Shown here: in pieces, positions 30,134 through 41,145 of the stretch
Numbering within the stretch: position 1 is the first letter of the stretch
Layout of the letters: every line of letters begins with the position of its first letter
NCBI GenBank assembly: GCA_002205965.3
Contig: NADL03000675.1
Coordinates: forward strand, 124,001 to 188,000
Reading direction: 5' to 3'
Source: Kappaphycus alvarezii
Lineage: Eukaryota; Rhodophyta; Florideophyceae; Gigartinales; Solieriaceae
DNA: 64,000 bases
Made by a program: the position numbers and the translations under genes
Notes under the pieces: generated by a model
What the model was told of the DNA's origin: nothing
Seen by the model: only the letters and a program-made list of their open reading frames with translations
Database searches by the model: none

Positions 30134-31090
30134 CTAGCGGCACAAAACCATCCTAGCCTTGATCGTCTTGGCAGGACCTCGCCAGGAATGGCAGCCATTT
30201 TCGTGGCTAGGTCCCTCTTCTTCCGCTTTTCTGCTGTATTGGCAACGGCTCGGGCTTTCCGTGCTCCTATTGACATATAGCGTCTCCTGGAATGGCGGGG
30301 ATACAGTGATGTCGTAGGCCACTAGGAGAGGGGGCGGGGTGTTCGTTGTGTCAGACCCCGGATGCACCTGAATATCTGCAGGCTGCGCATTGAGTCCAGG
30401 GAGTAGGTACTTAACCTCATATTGGACGCCAACTCCTGCTGCCTTAAATAGCTCTCGCCCGAGTACTTTCACCACTGCTGTGTGTCGGTTGGTTCCCCCG
30501 AGACCTTTGTTACAAAGATCTGCCGCTTGATCTCCTAGGGAATCCATGGGCCTGTTGCACTCCGCGCACCGCAGCGGTGCGGTGTCGTCAAACACGCGAA
30601 CTTCCAGGTGGCGGCGTACCATCACTGGCCACATCTCGTTGGACGTTCGGTTGAGGTTGACCACGGAGGGGTGTGCGGTGAGGAAGGCTCCTGCTTGCGT
30701 TTCCAAATATGCTTGACGGCGGATTCTTCGCCGAATATCTGTTTCTGAATGCGATGCGGGGATAGGGAACCTCGTCCATTCGCCGTCCTTCCAGAACGAC
30801 TTTCCTGCCGACTCGCACCAGGCTCGATACAGAATGTTGTGTGTATTATCGGGCTTGGCAGCAAGGCTGGCTGCTGTCGGTGTTTCCGGAAGACCGCCAA
30901 GTTCATTGGCGAGGGACGTAGGGAGCTGTCGGACAAACTCCCGGAGGTGTGTATCCGCTTCAGTGTATCTTTGCGCACGGTGTTAGTCGTACCAGTCTCA
31001 TCAGGGCATCGCAGCTGCTCGGCATCAATTATGCTCGCAACATATGCTGCGAACTTGAGCGTCGCCACCGGTGTAAAGCCGTGGCCGCCG
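30134..31090 (-). mobile_element. RLE retroelement 3' part (lineage A, second subfamily)
   Basis: Reading minus from 31090, the first block GGHGFTPVATLKFAAYVASI is the conserved segment after the reverse transcriptase thumb. Then follow HPSVVNLNRTSNEMWPVMVR, a knuckle with CAECN and AADLCNKG, TNRHTAVVKVLGRELFKAAG and the nuclease motifs NAQPADIQVH and AYDITVSPPF. Frames change twice. Sequence identity to the 31200 and 21856 copies is low although the order is the same, so this is a different subfamily. Confidence 0.72.
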
Positions 31091-31199
31091 TAGCGGGGAG
31101 GTAATTCTAATATGTCTTAATCAGAGAGATAAATATTTTAGAGGGGATATTTCCTCATTAGATACTGAATGCATTAAATTTCTTTCTACTTTACTTATA

Positions 31200-33742
31200 A
31201 GGAGAGTGTGTACCGACTGAACGACTATTTGCTTAAGAGCGAACTGGACCAAACCGGTCAAATGCAGAGGGGCTCGCGATATGATGGCCGCAGCCAACGA
31301 CGACCACTAGGAGCAACTGATACGCTGATAGATGTGCGGGCGAATAGTAGCGTCCGAGGAGTAGCATTTCCTGACAACACGGGGTATTAACTCTTCGATA
31401 AATATCAGGGTCCGGAGAAGGGGCACTAAGGGATTAAACACCAGGGCCTGGGATCAGAAACACGGGTCGCGGGAGGCCTAGGAGGGGGCACCAGGCGCCT
31501 TGGCAGCTTGTGTTGCAGGTCTTGGACCTTGCGGTGGTGCGTGAGGGCGGCAGCCCCAACAGCGACTTGCTTCGCTTTCGTAAGTGAGGGCTGCTTAAAT
31601 GGGGACGTCAAGGCGACGTCACATGCGATGGGCCGGTCCGGGAGGCCGCCTTAAAGTTCACGGGGGGGTTGCACATGGAGTATGTCGGCTGGCCTAAAGT
31701 CCGTACCAGGGACGAGATTCTCGACTTCGAACTCATAATCCAGGCCAGCGGAGCGGAAAACGTGCCACGCGAGCACGTTGCGGACGGAGTCGTGGCGGTG
31801 AAGTCGTCCAAACTCTGAGACGCAGCGGTCTGCGGCATGATCGCCATGGACATCTAGGCCCTGCTGGCAGTGGTGGTATTTCAAGGGCAACGAGTCTGTG
31901 TAGACTGGGAGACCGAGGTGCCTGCGCAGCATGACGCTCAGGAGTTTCGACGACACCTTCGTCGCAGTGGTGGGATGTGCAAATGGGAAAGCGGCGGCCG
32001 CGCCTGAGGAAAGGCCAGGCCGCGTATGCGATGACGGGTGGCTCCCTATGAGTGGCAGCTGGGACGGGACAACCTCTTTCATAGGTCACCTGCCGAAAAC
32101 ACCTTCATAGGTCACTTGCCGAAGACACCTTTGCCTCGGCCTCTTGCTGCGCCCGATTTAGATGAGATTGAAGATTGACGGGCATGTCGGGAGGGTCAAA
32201 GGCGCCTAAGTCGGTGACGAACGGACCGACTTGGATCCGGCGGACGAAGTTGAACAGAGGCGAGCGTGCCTGGTTGACAAGGAAGGATCTATCGCCACGA
32301 GCGCGTTTCCGAAGTACGGCGACAGAGCGGGGTGTAGAGTAGGCAGCCGTGCGAAAGCGGGCGGGGGCAGCGTCCAGAATAGGGGCACCGACAGCGCCGT
32401 GCAGGTAGGGAGCGATCATGGCGAATCTATGCCCTCCTAGACGGAGGGCGAGATACGCTTGTTCCCAGGCGTCATCCGTTAGGGAGACGTTATGGTGAAC
32501 GACACAAGAGGAACGCTGCAGAGAGTCAAACTCAGCTGCAGGCTCAGCGGCGTGCTAAGGGTCAGCAAGCCGAAACGCGTGAAGCATACGGCATGTCGAG
32601 GCGCATAAGCAGTGCACGTGGAAACGAGCCCGAGGGTCCCGGACCTGTTCCAGCAGCGCCAGGGTGCGGCGGCACCCCTCCACCTTGCTACGCAAGAACG
32701 CCTTGGTAAAGGCAGCGTTACCCAACGGGGCCACGAGCAGCTCAAACCCGTCGCCGGGGCATCCTGAGAGCGGAAACTCGGCCGGGAAGGCCGCGCGGTC
32801 TACCGGCGAAGTGTGTGGCCAGGAGATGGGCGTCTTGTGGTGATTGATGAAAAGACCCTAGGACGGGTCGTAGAGCGCAAGAGACCGCAGGGCTCGCCAT
32901 AGACCGGTGATTGAGCCTATTATTGTGCCGTCATCGGCGTACCACTGATTCAGTACGATACCCTCCTCTTCGGCGACCCGCCGAATGAGCGGCTGGGTCG
33001 TCACCGAGAAAAGCAGCATGCTCGCAGGGTCCCCCCGACGAGTTCCCTGGGCGCTAGAAAGAATCGTCTGCTCGCAATTTGGAACAATGAGCGGGGGTTG
33101 GGAGCGATCGTACACCATATTTGCAAATCGGGCGAGCGATGGTGCACAGGATGGCTGCGTGACCAGCATTGATTGCCTATCAAAACAGTTGAAGGCGTTG
33201 CAGGCATCGATGAGGACGGTGGCAACGTTTCGGTCCGATGAGACTCATTGAAGCATGGTGCGCACGTCGTGGACGATAGCATCCAAGCCAGCCTGAACGC
33301 CATTGGCAGTTTGCAAAGGGACCTAAAAGTCACGGGAGTCGTCAATAGGCGACGGGAGCAGCGTCTTGGTGACCGCGCGCCTGAGGACAGAGCCGACCTC
33401 AATGGGACGGAACTTCCCAGGCTTGGGCTGCCGCGGGAGGAGGGTGGCAGCGGAGAGCAGGGGAAGAACCGAATCGGAGAGGGCTCCGTTTGCTATGCGA
33501 TTGATCAATTTCGTCCATACTCCGATGCCGGTGAGACCGGGCTTGGGGCTACAAGCGGTGTTGGCAAGCAGGTGGAACCACTGCGAGGGCTTCCGGTCCG
33601 GTGTCGTGGCGGTGTCCCGCGGGATGCCACGCGCGGCCTCAGTATGTTCCGAGGGTGGTGGGAGGCGGTCCTCAGGGAGCGGGGCGATAGACAAGCATTT
33701 GGCTATGGATTTTATAGTTTAATAAGGGAAAACGGTATGTGA
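31200..33742 (-). mobile_element. Most complete RLE retroelement: reverse transcriptase plus endonuclease (lineage A)
   Basis: Minus-strand order: RT fingers (LLPRQPKPGKFRPIEVGSVL at about 33430-33370), a palm helix region (33300-33170), the block QGTRRGDPASMLLFSV, the catalytic LNQWYADDGTIIGS (YADD box, about 32950), the C-terminal RT signature with LALRLGGHRFAMIAP (about 32440), the linker NLQSHLNRAQQEAEAK, a Cys/His knuckle region (HHCQQGLDVHGDHAADRC), RLHRHDSVRN, and the RLE motifs near 31700-31420. At least five frame changes break it. The 5' end is not defined beyond 33742. The family is of the R2/R4 architecture (RT then RLE). Confidence 0.82.
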
Positions 33743-34189
33743 CTCAACACGAGAGGGGGATTCTTAGAGCTTAAAACACTCGGAAAAGGTGGCGCAGGAG
33801 AAAATCTCATGAGAGGTGAAGGCCGACCGTTTTGGCACAGGTCCGGCGTTTATGCCGCAAAATGATTTGTATATACGCAAGGGACGTTTATTATTGGAAT
33901 AAAACTGAATGGTTGCTGCGTTCTATTCTACACAATTCGGGCAGAGGTGAAACTGAGCTGTCTAAATCCCCTGATGCTGGAATTTTTCCATGTCTCTATC
34001 GATTATGACGCGAGAAGCTCACGCAGGTGTTGAAGCGGGCCCTTTTCCAGTGTCACCCTGCAGTGGCATGTCAATACTCTGATTGAGAACGAGAGACCTT
34101 TTATTCTCTTAAGATTCAGTGGGGGAGGCGCGCCTGAGCCCCGTCTGGAGGTCAGGTGGTGGGGTATATGGGCGGTTTTCGGTGGTTCA

Positions 34190-34370
34190 GCATAACCGAG
34201 GTTTAATAACAAACAAACGACGAGACACGTGTCTTGAGAGTCCGGAATTCAGAGAGGGGGTGCTTCCCTCGACGATCCCCTACAAAGTTGCCAAGGTCAT
34301 GAAGAGCCTCAAGTCCGGATGCTCCGAGTTGCCCGCAAATATCAAGGAAGAAGTTAATGCATTCACTGAA
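34190..34370 (-). repeat. Second copy of the unclassified coding module
   Basis: The minus frame reads CGQLGASGLEALHDLGNFVG, DRRGKHPLSEFRTLKTRVSS, FVCY, a stop, then TSVMLNHRK, matching the plus-strand copy at 28745-28980 residue for residue in order. It lies 450 bp upstream of the 31200-33742 retroelement on the same strand, so it could be part of that element's N-terminal region. Confidence 0.55.
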
Positions 34371-34553
34371 CGCATTAAACTTCTTTCTTACAGTATATAC
34401 TGTCAATGACGATAGGGTGCTCTGATAGGTCGAGAATGATCGAAATTTAACACTTGGGAATCCTCTTGTTCCAGTCGCAGTTGATCGCATGCGATTGTCG
34501 CAGAAATATGGACACGTTTCAAGGAATCGAAATGTCCGAACCGGAGCAGTGTT

Positions 34554-34653
34554 TTACTGTACGTACAGTAACGTGTACAGGGCTTTTCTAAAGTGTCGAT
34601 TGCTGCGTTTGGAGTTTGGAGCCGTAATGCTGTGCAAGTTGGGTTACAGTAAA
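34554..34653. promoter_or_regulatory. ACTGTA palindrome cluster upstream of the dehydratase gene
   Basis: TTACTGTACGTACAGTAA at 34554-34571 is a perfect 18 bp palindrome built from two inverted copies of the motif. GTGTACAG follows at 34573 and TTACAGTAAA at 34644. They lie 510-610 bp before the first ATG of the coding region, which may have an unrecognised 5' exon in between. Confidence 0.5.
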
Positions 34654-35163
34654 ACTAAAGTGACCTGAACAGCAAGGTCTTACCGCAGCATAGGTACCAA
34701 TGGTTGGTGCGGCCCTTTCTCCAAGTGTTGGATTCTGATTCGCTACATCTTATACTTAAATGGTTTTGTGGTGAGTATTGCTTACGCCCAATGACATGGT
34801 GGTATTTACATTCCGCTCCTGTTTGCATCCCCGTCGATGAAATCATTTCGCTGCTCGCATTGACGAGAACAACGACAAAGCCCTATCACGTAATACACCC
34901 AATTGCCAATTGAACAGTTTTGGTCCATTACTAAACAATCTGCCTGTCCTTCCCAAACCGCCCTTGTCCCGACACCATTCAGTCAATCCAAATCCGCCCC
35001 CTTCCGCACTATCCTACCACCCCTCCTACCACACCGCCGAGACTAACCAACTGCTCATCTCAACCGTCAACCCTGCACCCGTCTCTTTCCCACATACCCG
35101 AATTTCCGTCTTTTCGTCTTCTTCTTCCCTCACACCTCAAACACCCCTTTCCCAATATTCACC

Positions 35164-36063
35164 ATGCGAGTCGCATACCAAGGAGAGCCCGGCGCCTATT
35201 CCGAGCAAGCCACCAAGCAATTCTTCCGCTCCACCCCCGACCTCTCTTTCCTTCCTTGTAGCTCCTTCCAACACGTTTTCGAAGCCCTTCATTCAGGCCT
35301 TGTCGACCGTGCCGCCCTCCCCATAGAAAACTCAGTCGCGGGTACCATCCACGAGAATCTCGACCTTCTTCTTCGTCACAAAGATCTCACCATTGTCGGC
35401 GAACTCGATTTCCATGTGCGTCACTGTCTTCTCGCTCTCAAGGGTACACAACTCAAGGACATCGCCATCGTCAGGTCACATGCCATGGCACTGGCACAGT
35501 GTAAGGGCTACTTGCATGCCAACTATCTGTCATCAGAAGTTGCCTATGATACCGCAGGCTCTGCAAAGATGATTTGCAAGGACGACCTTAGCGATGTTGC
35601 CGCTATTGCCAGTCGTCGCGCGGCTGAAATTTATGACCTCACTATTCTCGCAGAGGGTATTCAAGATGACGATCAAAACTTCACTCGCTTCCTCATCCTC
35701 TCGAAAACTGCTCAACCATATCGACCCGGTACGCCGTGCAAAACCAGTTTGGCCTTCTCGCTGAAAAACGGTCCGGGAAGTTTGTGTCGTGCCCTGAATG
35801 TCTTTGCCATCACCCAGATTGATTTGACCAAAATCGAGAGTCGCCACATTCGCTGCGTCATTAAGGCTTTGCGGGAAGCGGGAGAAAAGCTCGATACTGG
35901 TCATGAGTCCCGGTGGGGTTTTGTGTTTTACGTCGATATTGCTAGACATGTAGAGGAAAAGGCTGTCGCAAGTGCCCTCAACCATTTGCAGGAGATCACC
36001 GAGTTTTACAGAGTGCTAGGCTCGTACCCTGCACATTCTTCGAATGTAAATGCTGGGGACTAA
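35164..36063 (+). CDS. Prephenate/arogenate dehydratase with ACT domain
   Basis: An intact frame of 299 codons starts exactly where the mature enzyme normally begins (MRVAYQGEPGAYSEQATKQF). The catalytic domain covers about residues 1-185 with LPIENSVAGTIHENLDLLLR and the substrate-site motif NFTRFLIL. The C-terminal ACT domain (about 195-285) contains SLKNGPGSLCRALNVF and KIESRHIR, the phenylalanine-binding region. It makes phenylpyruvate or phenylalanine. Algal and plant enzymes are usually plastidic, yet no leader is in frame. A Ser/Pro-rich open frame ending near 35150 (LPKPPLSRHHSVNPNPPPSA) looks like a transit peptide but is in another frame and has no ATG, so an upstream exon or an indel is possible. 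Confidence 0.92.
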   Translation: MRVAYQGEPGAYSEQATKQFFRSTPDLSFLPCSSFQHVFEALHSGLVDRAALPIENSVAGTIHENLDLLLRHKDLTIVGELDFHVRHCLLALKGTQLKDIAIVRSHAMALAQCKGYLHANYLSSEVAYDTAGSAKMICKDDLSDVAAIASRRAAEIYDLTILAEGIQDDDQNFTRFLILSKTAQPYRPGTPCKTSLAFSLKNGPGSLCRALNVFAITQIDLTKIESRHIRCVIKALREAGEKLDTGHESRWGFVFYVDIARHVEEKAVASALNHLQEITEFYRVLGSYPAHSSNVNAGD

Positions 36064-36562
36064 CCTCACAAGATACTGTTAAACTCGCACAAAACTGATT
36101 ACCATGGCAAATCCGCTGACGTCTTTGCAGACGTCAAGCTGCCCACCAAAACTAAATATCAACGGTAAACTTACGTCCACTCTAATTCGAAAATACGTCC
36201 TGGTCAACTGACACCCCGAATGTGAGTTGCGAGCTAAAATGGTTTCTGCCCACCATTTAGCCTTACTCAGCTGCAGACACCTCGACTTTGCACACAATAT
36301 CACATCAGTTCACGCGCAAGGAGGCAATGAATTCGACCAAACGTTCCCACGTTTACATCTTGCTGCGACTCCCTTCGCACCACGGGGCCCAAATCCGCAA
36401 GAAAAACACTATCCCAGCTGCTTGCGCTGGAAGCTGACTAACTGCTAAAGCATACAACTCCAAGCCTAACCCCGTCATGCGTGTCTTCCGCACTGTGTGG
36501 CTAACAATCTCCTCCCGCGAGTCCAACTAAACTACGCAAATCATTATGTTCTCTCATGGATA
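36064..36562. other. Intergenic, convergent 3' ends
   Basis: About 500 bp between the dehydratase and the RRM-R3H gene. No gene or structured repeat is seen. Confidence 0.6.
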
Positions 36563-37996
36563 CTAGTACGGTTGCGAAAATGACGGCGAAAAGGCGGGCA
36601 CGCTCGGATTCAACACTGTATGTGTTGAACCTTTGGTGCCACTTTGATCCTCTTCTTTGTCACCCTGCATATCAGTCCCGGCGATGGGGTTCTCCTCCGC
36701 CGTCACATCCTCATTCACGTCCCCATTTTCACAGACCAAACCGTTTTCAGCGATTTGCACATTCTCCGTTGATTTCGCATTATGTTTTGCACCAACCTTC
36801 CTCGCTCGGGTAGTAAATCCTATAGTGCCATCTGGGCCGATGGGCTGACGAGGAGGCACATACAGCTTGTACGAAGGGGCGCGGATGCCTCCGCCGACCA
36901 TGGCTTCGTTATCCTTATCGGACGGAGTCCCCAATGCAGCTCGTGGCTTGAACCATTTAATGCCCTGGACATTGTCCTTGGAGGGATCGTTCTTCTTCCA
37001 CTCTGGAGGAGTTCGTGAATCTCCGTTCTCCTTGCTTTTTCTCTTCTGTGCTTCCTCCTTCTTCTGATTTGCCTTTATTTTGGCCGTCTCTTTGTCCCAT
37101 TCTTCCTTCCTAGTAGGATCCCTAGTGACATGCAAAACCCGCACGCCATCGTCATTTGCAAGGCTTATATGTCCCAAATCTAGGCCGTTGCAAATCTCAT
37201 GAACCATTCTCCTCTCGTAGGAGGTGAGAGAGGGCTCAAAGACAAGATCCTCAACGACGTCCCCATCTTCAATTGCAAGCTTCGAATACTCCAAAAGCCG
37301 TTTCCGAAACTCCGCTTCCCTTTCCTTGTCGCGCTCTGATCTTTCCTCAAGACGTTTGTGCTCGTCTCCCTTTTTCGCACTACCACGGTTCGCAAAGAAT
37401 GCGGCGCGTTTGTCGACGGCATTACCAGAACCATCAGTCTCAGCAGCGTTGTCCTTCTCATGAGGTTGACGATGGTGGGTGCCGCTGAAGTGCTCAAATT
37501 TCTTGTTGGGCCGCCTCTCGAAGTGATCCTTCTTCTCACGCTCCCCAGGACGAAAACGGCGGTACTCGGCAATAACCTTGCGCTTGTTTATGACCATCTT
37601 ACTCAACTCAGCCAGGGCCGCTGTGGCGTCAGCCACTGTGTTGAAATTTACAAAGGCCATTCCGCGGAAGGTACCTGTCTGCTTGTCATCGATGAGGGTT
37701 ATGCTGACAAACTCGTTGCGACCCTCCGTGACACGGCGAACGACCTCCTCTAACGTGGCCTGGGATATGTTGTAATCCAGGTTTTTGAGGACGACGCTGC
37801 TAGTGGGTTGAGAGGAAGCGTTGTTATGTTTGTTCTTATGATTCCTCGATGAAGATGCCTTTCCATGGTGATTCCATTGACTAGTATGAGGTTGGCCACT
37901 GTTACCGTTCCCATTAGCCATGGACTGAGTTGATGAAGATCGCGCAGAGGCAGTAGCCTCGGGTTGGTCGATCAGGTCCTTCGATGATACAGGCAT
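36563..37996 (-). CDS. RRM and R3H domain RNA-binding protein
   Basis: The frame is open to 38092, but the first ATG is at 37996, giving 477 codons. After a Ser/Asn-rich leader the RRM lies at about residues 65-150, with RNP2 SVVLKNLDYNI and RNP1 FRGMAFVNF. A charged linker follows. The R3H-like domain is at about 250-320 (LTSYERRMVHEICNGLDLGH, then ISLANDDGVRVLHVTRDP) and carries the Arg...His spacing that binds single-stranded nucleic acid. The tail is low-complexity (acidic, Lys-rich). RRM plus R3H proteins are known from fungi and protists, but no specific function can be assigned. It is divergent with HSCB. Confidence 0.85.
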   Translation of the reverse strand: MPVSSKDLIDQPEATASARSSSTQSMANGNGNSGQPHTSQWNHHGKASSSRNHKNKHNNASSQPTSSVVLKNLDYNISQATLEEVVRRVTEGRNEFVSITLIDDKQTGTFRGMAFVNFNTVADATAALAELSKMVINKRKVIAEYRRFRPGEREKKDHFERRPNKKFEHFSGTHHRQPHEKDNAAETDGSGNAVDKRAAFFANRGSAKKGDEHKRLEERSERDKEREAEFRKRLLEYSKLAIEDGDVVEDLVFEPSLTSYERRMVHEICNGLDLGHISLANDDGVRVLHVTRDPTRKEEWDKETAKIKANQKKEEAQKRKSKENGDSRTPPEWKKNDPSKDNVQGIKWFKPRAALGTPSDKDNEAMVGGGIRAPSYKLYVPPRQPIGPDGTIGFTTRARKVGAKHNAKSTENVQIAENGLVCENGDVNEDVTAEENPIAGTDMQGDKEEDQSGTKGSTHTVLNPSVPAFSPSFSQPY

Positions 37997-38809
37997 AGTT
38001 GACAATGGTAAATAAGGTCTGAGCTCCAATGGCGATGGAAATAGGGTTGGCGGGGTTTGTGGTTGCAATCTATTAAGGCCGATATGTGACACGCGAAGTG
38101 GTAGTTGAAGCGAGTGAATTTCGACAAGGTTAAGATAGGCGCAGTTAGAGATGAGAGGCTACCACAGTTAGAATATCACGGGAGTCGAGGGAGCACGATC
38201 TTGCCGATGTGGGTTGTGTGGGAACGCTTGGAAGTTGTCAACCGGGTGAAGGTGGCCAAAGTCGGAGGATAACGGCGAAGGCGGAGGAGGGTGAGTAGGG
38301 ACAGGTGAAGTCGGAAGGCTGCGAAGTGGATTTTATGCAAGTTTCTCAGCTACGCGACACGAAAGAAAAACAGTGACAGGCTGTCTTTCAAATTGTTTCC
38401 ATAGGACCGTTTTCGTTCACCTGCAAGAAGAAATAACAACTTTTGAAAAAACTGGGGACTGTACCATATTCTATCCATAATTTGGTAAATTGAACGCTCA
38501 GCTGTCTCTCGTAATTGGCTACTGTAACCCCTACAGAGCGTCGCAAAATGTCCAATCTTGAAAAAACTGCCGTTTGAATCCGACTGTTTCAGTTTTTAGG
38601 TTTGACGCCCAACCATTCTTGGCCACCCTATCGGTGTCTGGAGCCTCCAGCTCTTTGTACAGTACAGTACAGTACGTACAGTACTGTACTGACCGGTTAA
38701 TTTTTGGTAGACAACACCTCAGTCTGGTGGGATGCGTGACAGGTCTAGCGCTAGCGCTGCCCACTCACTACAGCCAAGCCCTTGCATCGGTTACAACAAA
38801 ACCAATCCA
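37997..38809. promoter_or_regulatory. Shared divergent promoter with a 35 bp ACAGT array
   Basis: The gap separates two divergent host genes. GTACAGTACAGTACAGTACG followed by TACAGTACTGTACTG (38657-38691) is the longest such array in the window and contains the perfect palindrome GTACAGTACTGTAC. A further TACTGTAA lies at 38520. The array is about 120 bp upstream of the HSCB ATG and 660 bp from the RRM-R3H ATG. Confidence 0.6.
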
Positions 38810-39385
38810 ATGCAGCGCTTAACAACCATTCGCTTGTTCCGCAGCCCTCCAAATCGCATTCCATCCCTCTTACGCCCCATTTGCACCACCCAACCGGAAA
38901 ATTTCTACAAACTTCTCAATGTCCCCGAGACCTTCCTTGTTGATGATGCCATTCTCTCCTCCCGTTTCAAATCACTCCAGCGGATTTGGCACCCGGACAA
39001 ATATGGTAGGGCTGATCTCGCCGCCCGCCAGAATGCCGCAAACATGTCAGCTCGTCTCAATCTAGCCTACGAAACCTTGCGTGAGCCTGCTCGTCGTGCA
39101 CAACATCTCCTCAATATCCTCGCTCCCGATCATTCTGCCGCTGAGGTGAACGCTGAATTCCTCATGTGGGTCATGGAAATTCGCGAAAAGACAAATGGTG
39201 CAGGCGGCGATCCATCGATCCTATCTCAATTGCGAACAGAATCTCAGCGCGTGCTGTCTGACTGTCTCACTGCTTTGCGAGATGCTTTCGACGCTGGCGC
39301 CTGGGATCGCGCTGCTGAGGAAGTTGCAAAGTTGCAATACATTCGTCGCATTGAGACAGCCCTTTTGGACGCACAGACTCACTAG
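38810..39385 (+). CDS. HSCB: Mitochondrial iron-sulfur cluster co-chaperone HSCB/Jac1
   Basis: The frame has an upstream ATG at 38732, but the second ATG (38810) starts a typical Arg-rich, acid-free mitochondrial presequence (MQRLTTIRLFRSPPNRIPSL), giving 191 codons. The J domain spans residues 30-105 with the diagnostic HPD at 61-63 (IWHPDKYG). The C-terminal HSCB domain, a three-helix bundle that binds the scaffold ISCU, covers about 110-185 (VLSDCLTALRDAFDAGAWDR). The N-terminal CxxC zinc domain of the animal protein is absent, as in yeast Jac1. It stimulates the mitochondrial Hsp70 during transfer of clusters from ISCU. Confidence 0.92.
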   Translation: MQRLTTIRLFRSPPNRIPSLLRPICTTQPENFYKLLNVPETFLVDDAILSSRFKSLQRIWHPDKYGRADLAARQNAANMSARLNLAYETLREPARRAQHLLNILAPDHSAAEVNAEFLMWVMEIREKTNGAGGDPSILSQLRTESQRVLSDCLTALRDAFDAGAWDRAAEEVAKLQYIRRIETALLDAQTH

Positions 39386-39464
39386 CTCTTACTACGTCTC
39401 CCTCATCTAGTCTCCACCGAAAACAGAGGCGACAGCCTCGATTTTGTTTAACTTCTACCATGAA

Positions 39465-40693
39465 TTACCTACCGTTTCCCTGCAGCAGTTGCAAAGCCTG
39501 CTCCAAATTTGAAATCGCTGTTTTGATATCCTGAAAGTCAAGTGCCGACGCTGCATATTTGGCCAACCTTTGCGCATCTTGTGCTTCCTTAACGCTCGGC
39601 TTGTAACTAGACACTCCTGTCCTTGCCCCTGCTTGCTGGACAACCGGCTTTGGCTCAACCGGTGCAACGGGTGGAGCTGGCTGTACCGGCGCGATAGACT
39701 GAACCGGTTGTGCAGGTTGCACGGGTACAACTGGCTCCACTGGCACCACGGGTTCCACATGCGATAGACTTGGGACGGTTGGCGACGAATCCGCATTGGG
39801 CGATTTCTGCACCACTGGCGTCTCGTACGGTTTGACCTTGGCATTCACAGACTTGAGTGCCTCGGCGTCGAAACCACCAACACGTGGAGGTTCAATCGGA
39901 AGAAGTAAAGAGGGTGGTGCTGGTTGACCAGGAATATCCAATGTTGGGGGGTTATTGGCTGTACCATGAGCAGGCGCTGGAATATCCAACACGGGGTAAA
40001 GAGGGACGGCAGGGTCTGCAGCTGGTTTGAGCGGGGAAGGTGCATCTGCGGAGGGATACTTTGGGGCCGGGGGTAACGGTCCTCGTCACGGGTTAAGGCT
40101 TGTTCATACTCGTATTCCGGTGGCGCGGGTGGCACGTTTGCAGGTGCCTCAGAAGGGGCAGCTTCGGCCTGTTCGGTTTGTTTTTGTGCTTCCTCCTCCT
40201 TTGCACGTGCCTCAGCCTCGCCCGGCGCACCTGGGATCGGACGGCGCCCCTCGCGAAGTGCCTTGGAGATATCGGCAGCTTTCCATCTCGCGTAGTTGAG
40301 ACGTTCAGCAAGGTCCTCTGTTAGTGGAGCGAAAACGGAGCATACTTCTAGAAAACACATAGCGGCGTAAAAACTTCGAGCAGTAGCTTTTGTGGCTTGA
40401 TCAGCACGGTCCTCGTCGTCTGCATGGTCGAAAACGCGGAGGGCAAACTCTTCGACGATTCCTCGATGGGTACCGTTGTCAGGGGGAAGCTGCTTTTTCA
40501 TGACTTCGCATTTTTCAAGGAGGCCCGTGACGAAACGGGTGGCACGCTCGTCCGACGTATCTCGTAGATTGATCGCTTTGGTTAGAGAGTAATAGGAACA
40601 GTAGTAGGCGACAACTGGTTGCTCTGCCTCAACTTCACGAGCTCGAGCCATATACTTGCTGATCGGCTTGAGGGATGGAGGCCACTCCGTCAT
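39465..40693 (-). CDS. VTA1: ESCRT regulator VTA1/LIP5 (one apparent frameshift)
   Basis: The ATG at 40693 starts the tandem MIT-like N-terminal domain (SLKPISKYMARAREVEAEQP, VVAYYCSYYSLTKAINLR, about residues 1-160), where VTA1 binds ESCRT-III. A Pro/Ala/Glu-rich linker follows. The C-terminal VSL domain (VKEAQDAQRLAKYAASALDF, QDIKTAISNLEQALQLL), which activates the VPS4 ATPase, is in a different frame ending at 39465. One additional C in the CCCCC run at about 40070-40075 (minus strand) joins the two frames through YPPAPKYPSADA into a 409-codon protein. Animal VTA1 is about 310 residues; the excess is all linker. I read this as a missing base in the assembly. Confidence 0.9.
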
Positions 40694-41145
40694 GGTGAAG
40701 GGATGAGGGGAAGTAAGGAAGAGAGAGAAGGTGAGGCGGACGCGATTTAGGATTCAAAGGTCAGTTCCAGGGCGAAGGAGGGCAGCGGAGTGGATTGCTT
40801 GAGGATGCTACTCGACTTTAATAAACAGTGGAGAGGGCCGCTGTGTAGATTTGAAGAAAACGCGTTGTCAATTTGGTGAGGAATTTTATGAACTTGGCCC
40901 CACAGACAGTGTTGGGCTGAATTTTTTGCGGTACTGCTGGCGCAAATCCAAGTCATTCCTTACAGCCATGCAAGTGTCATTGCTGGCATTCGTTGACATG
41001 GGCAAAATACTGTGTTGCTGTCTAGCAGACATCAAAACATATCCTCCCGGTGGTGGGGACCGTGCACAAGGTCGAGTTATGCGCTTGGTAAGTGCTGGAC
41101 AGTTTCCGTGATACCGGTTAACGGCACAACGTAACACATTACCAG
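40694..41145. other. VTA1 upstream region
   Basis: 450 bp with no gene. Unlike most host genes here, no TACAGTA array is present. It ends at the truncated 5' end of the L1-like element. Confidence 0.5.

Noticed and set aside
36556..37775. Several plus-strand ORFs of 60-131 codons
   Set aside because: They lie opposite the intact RRM-R3H gene and have no independent support.
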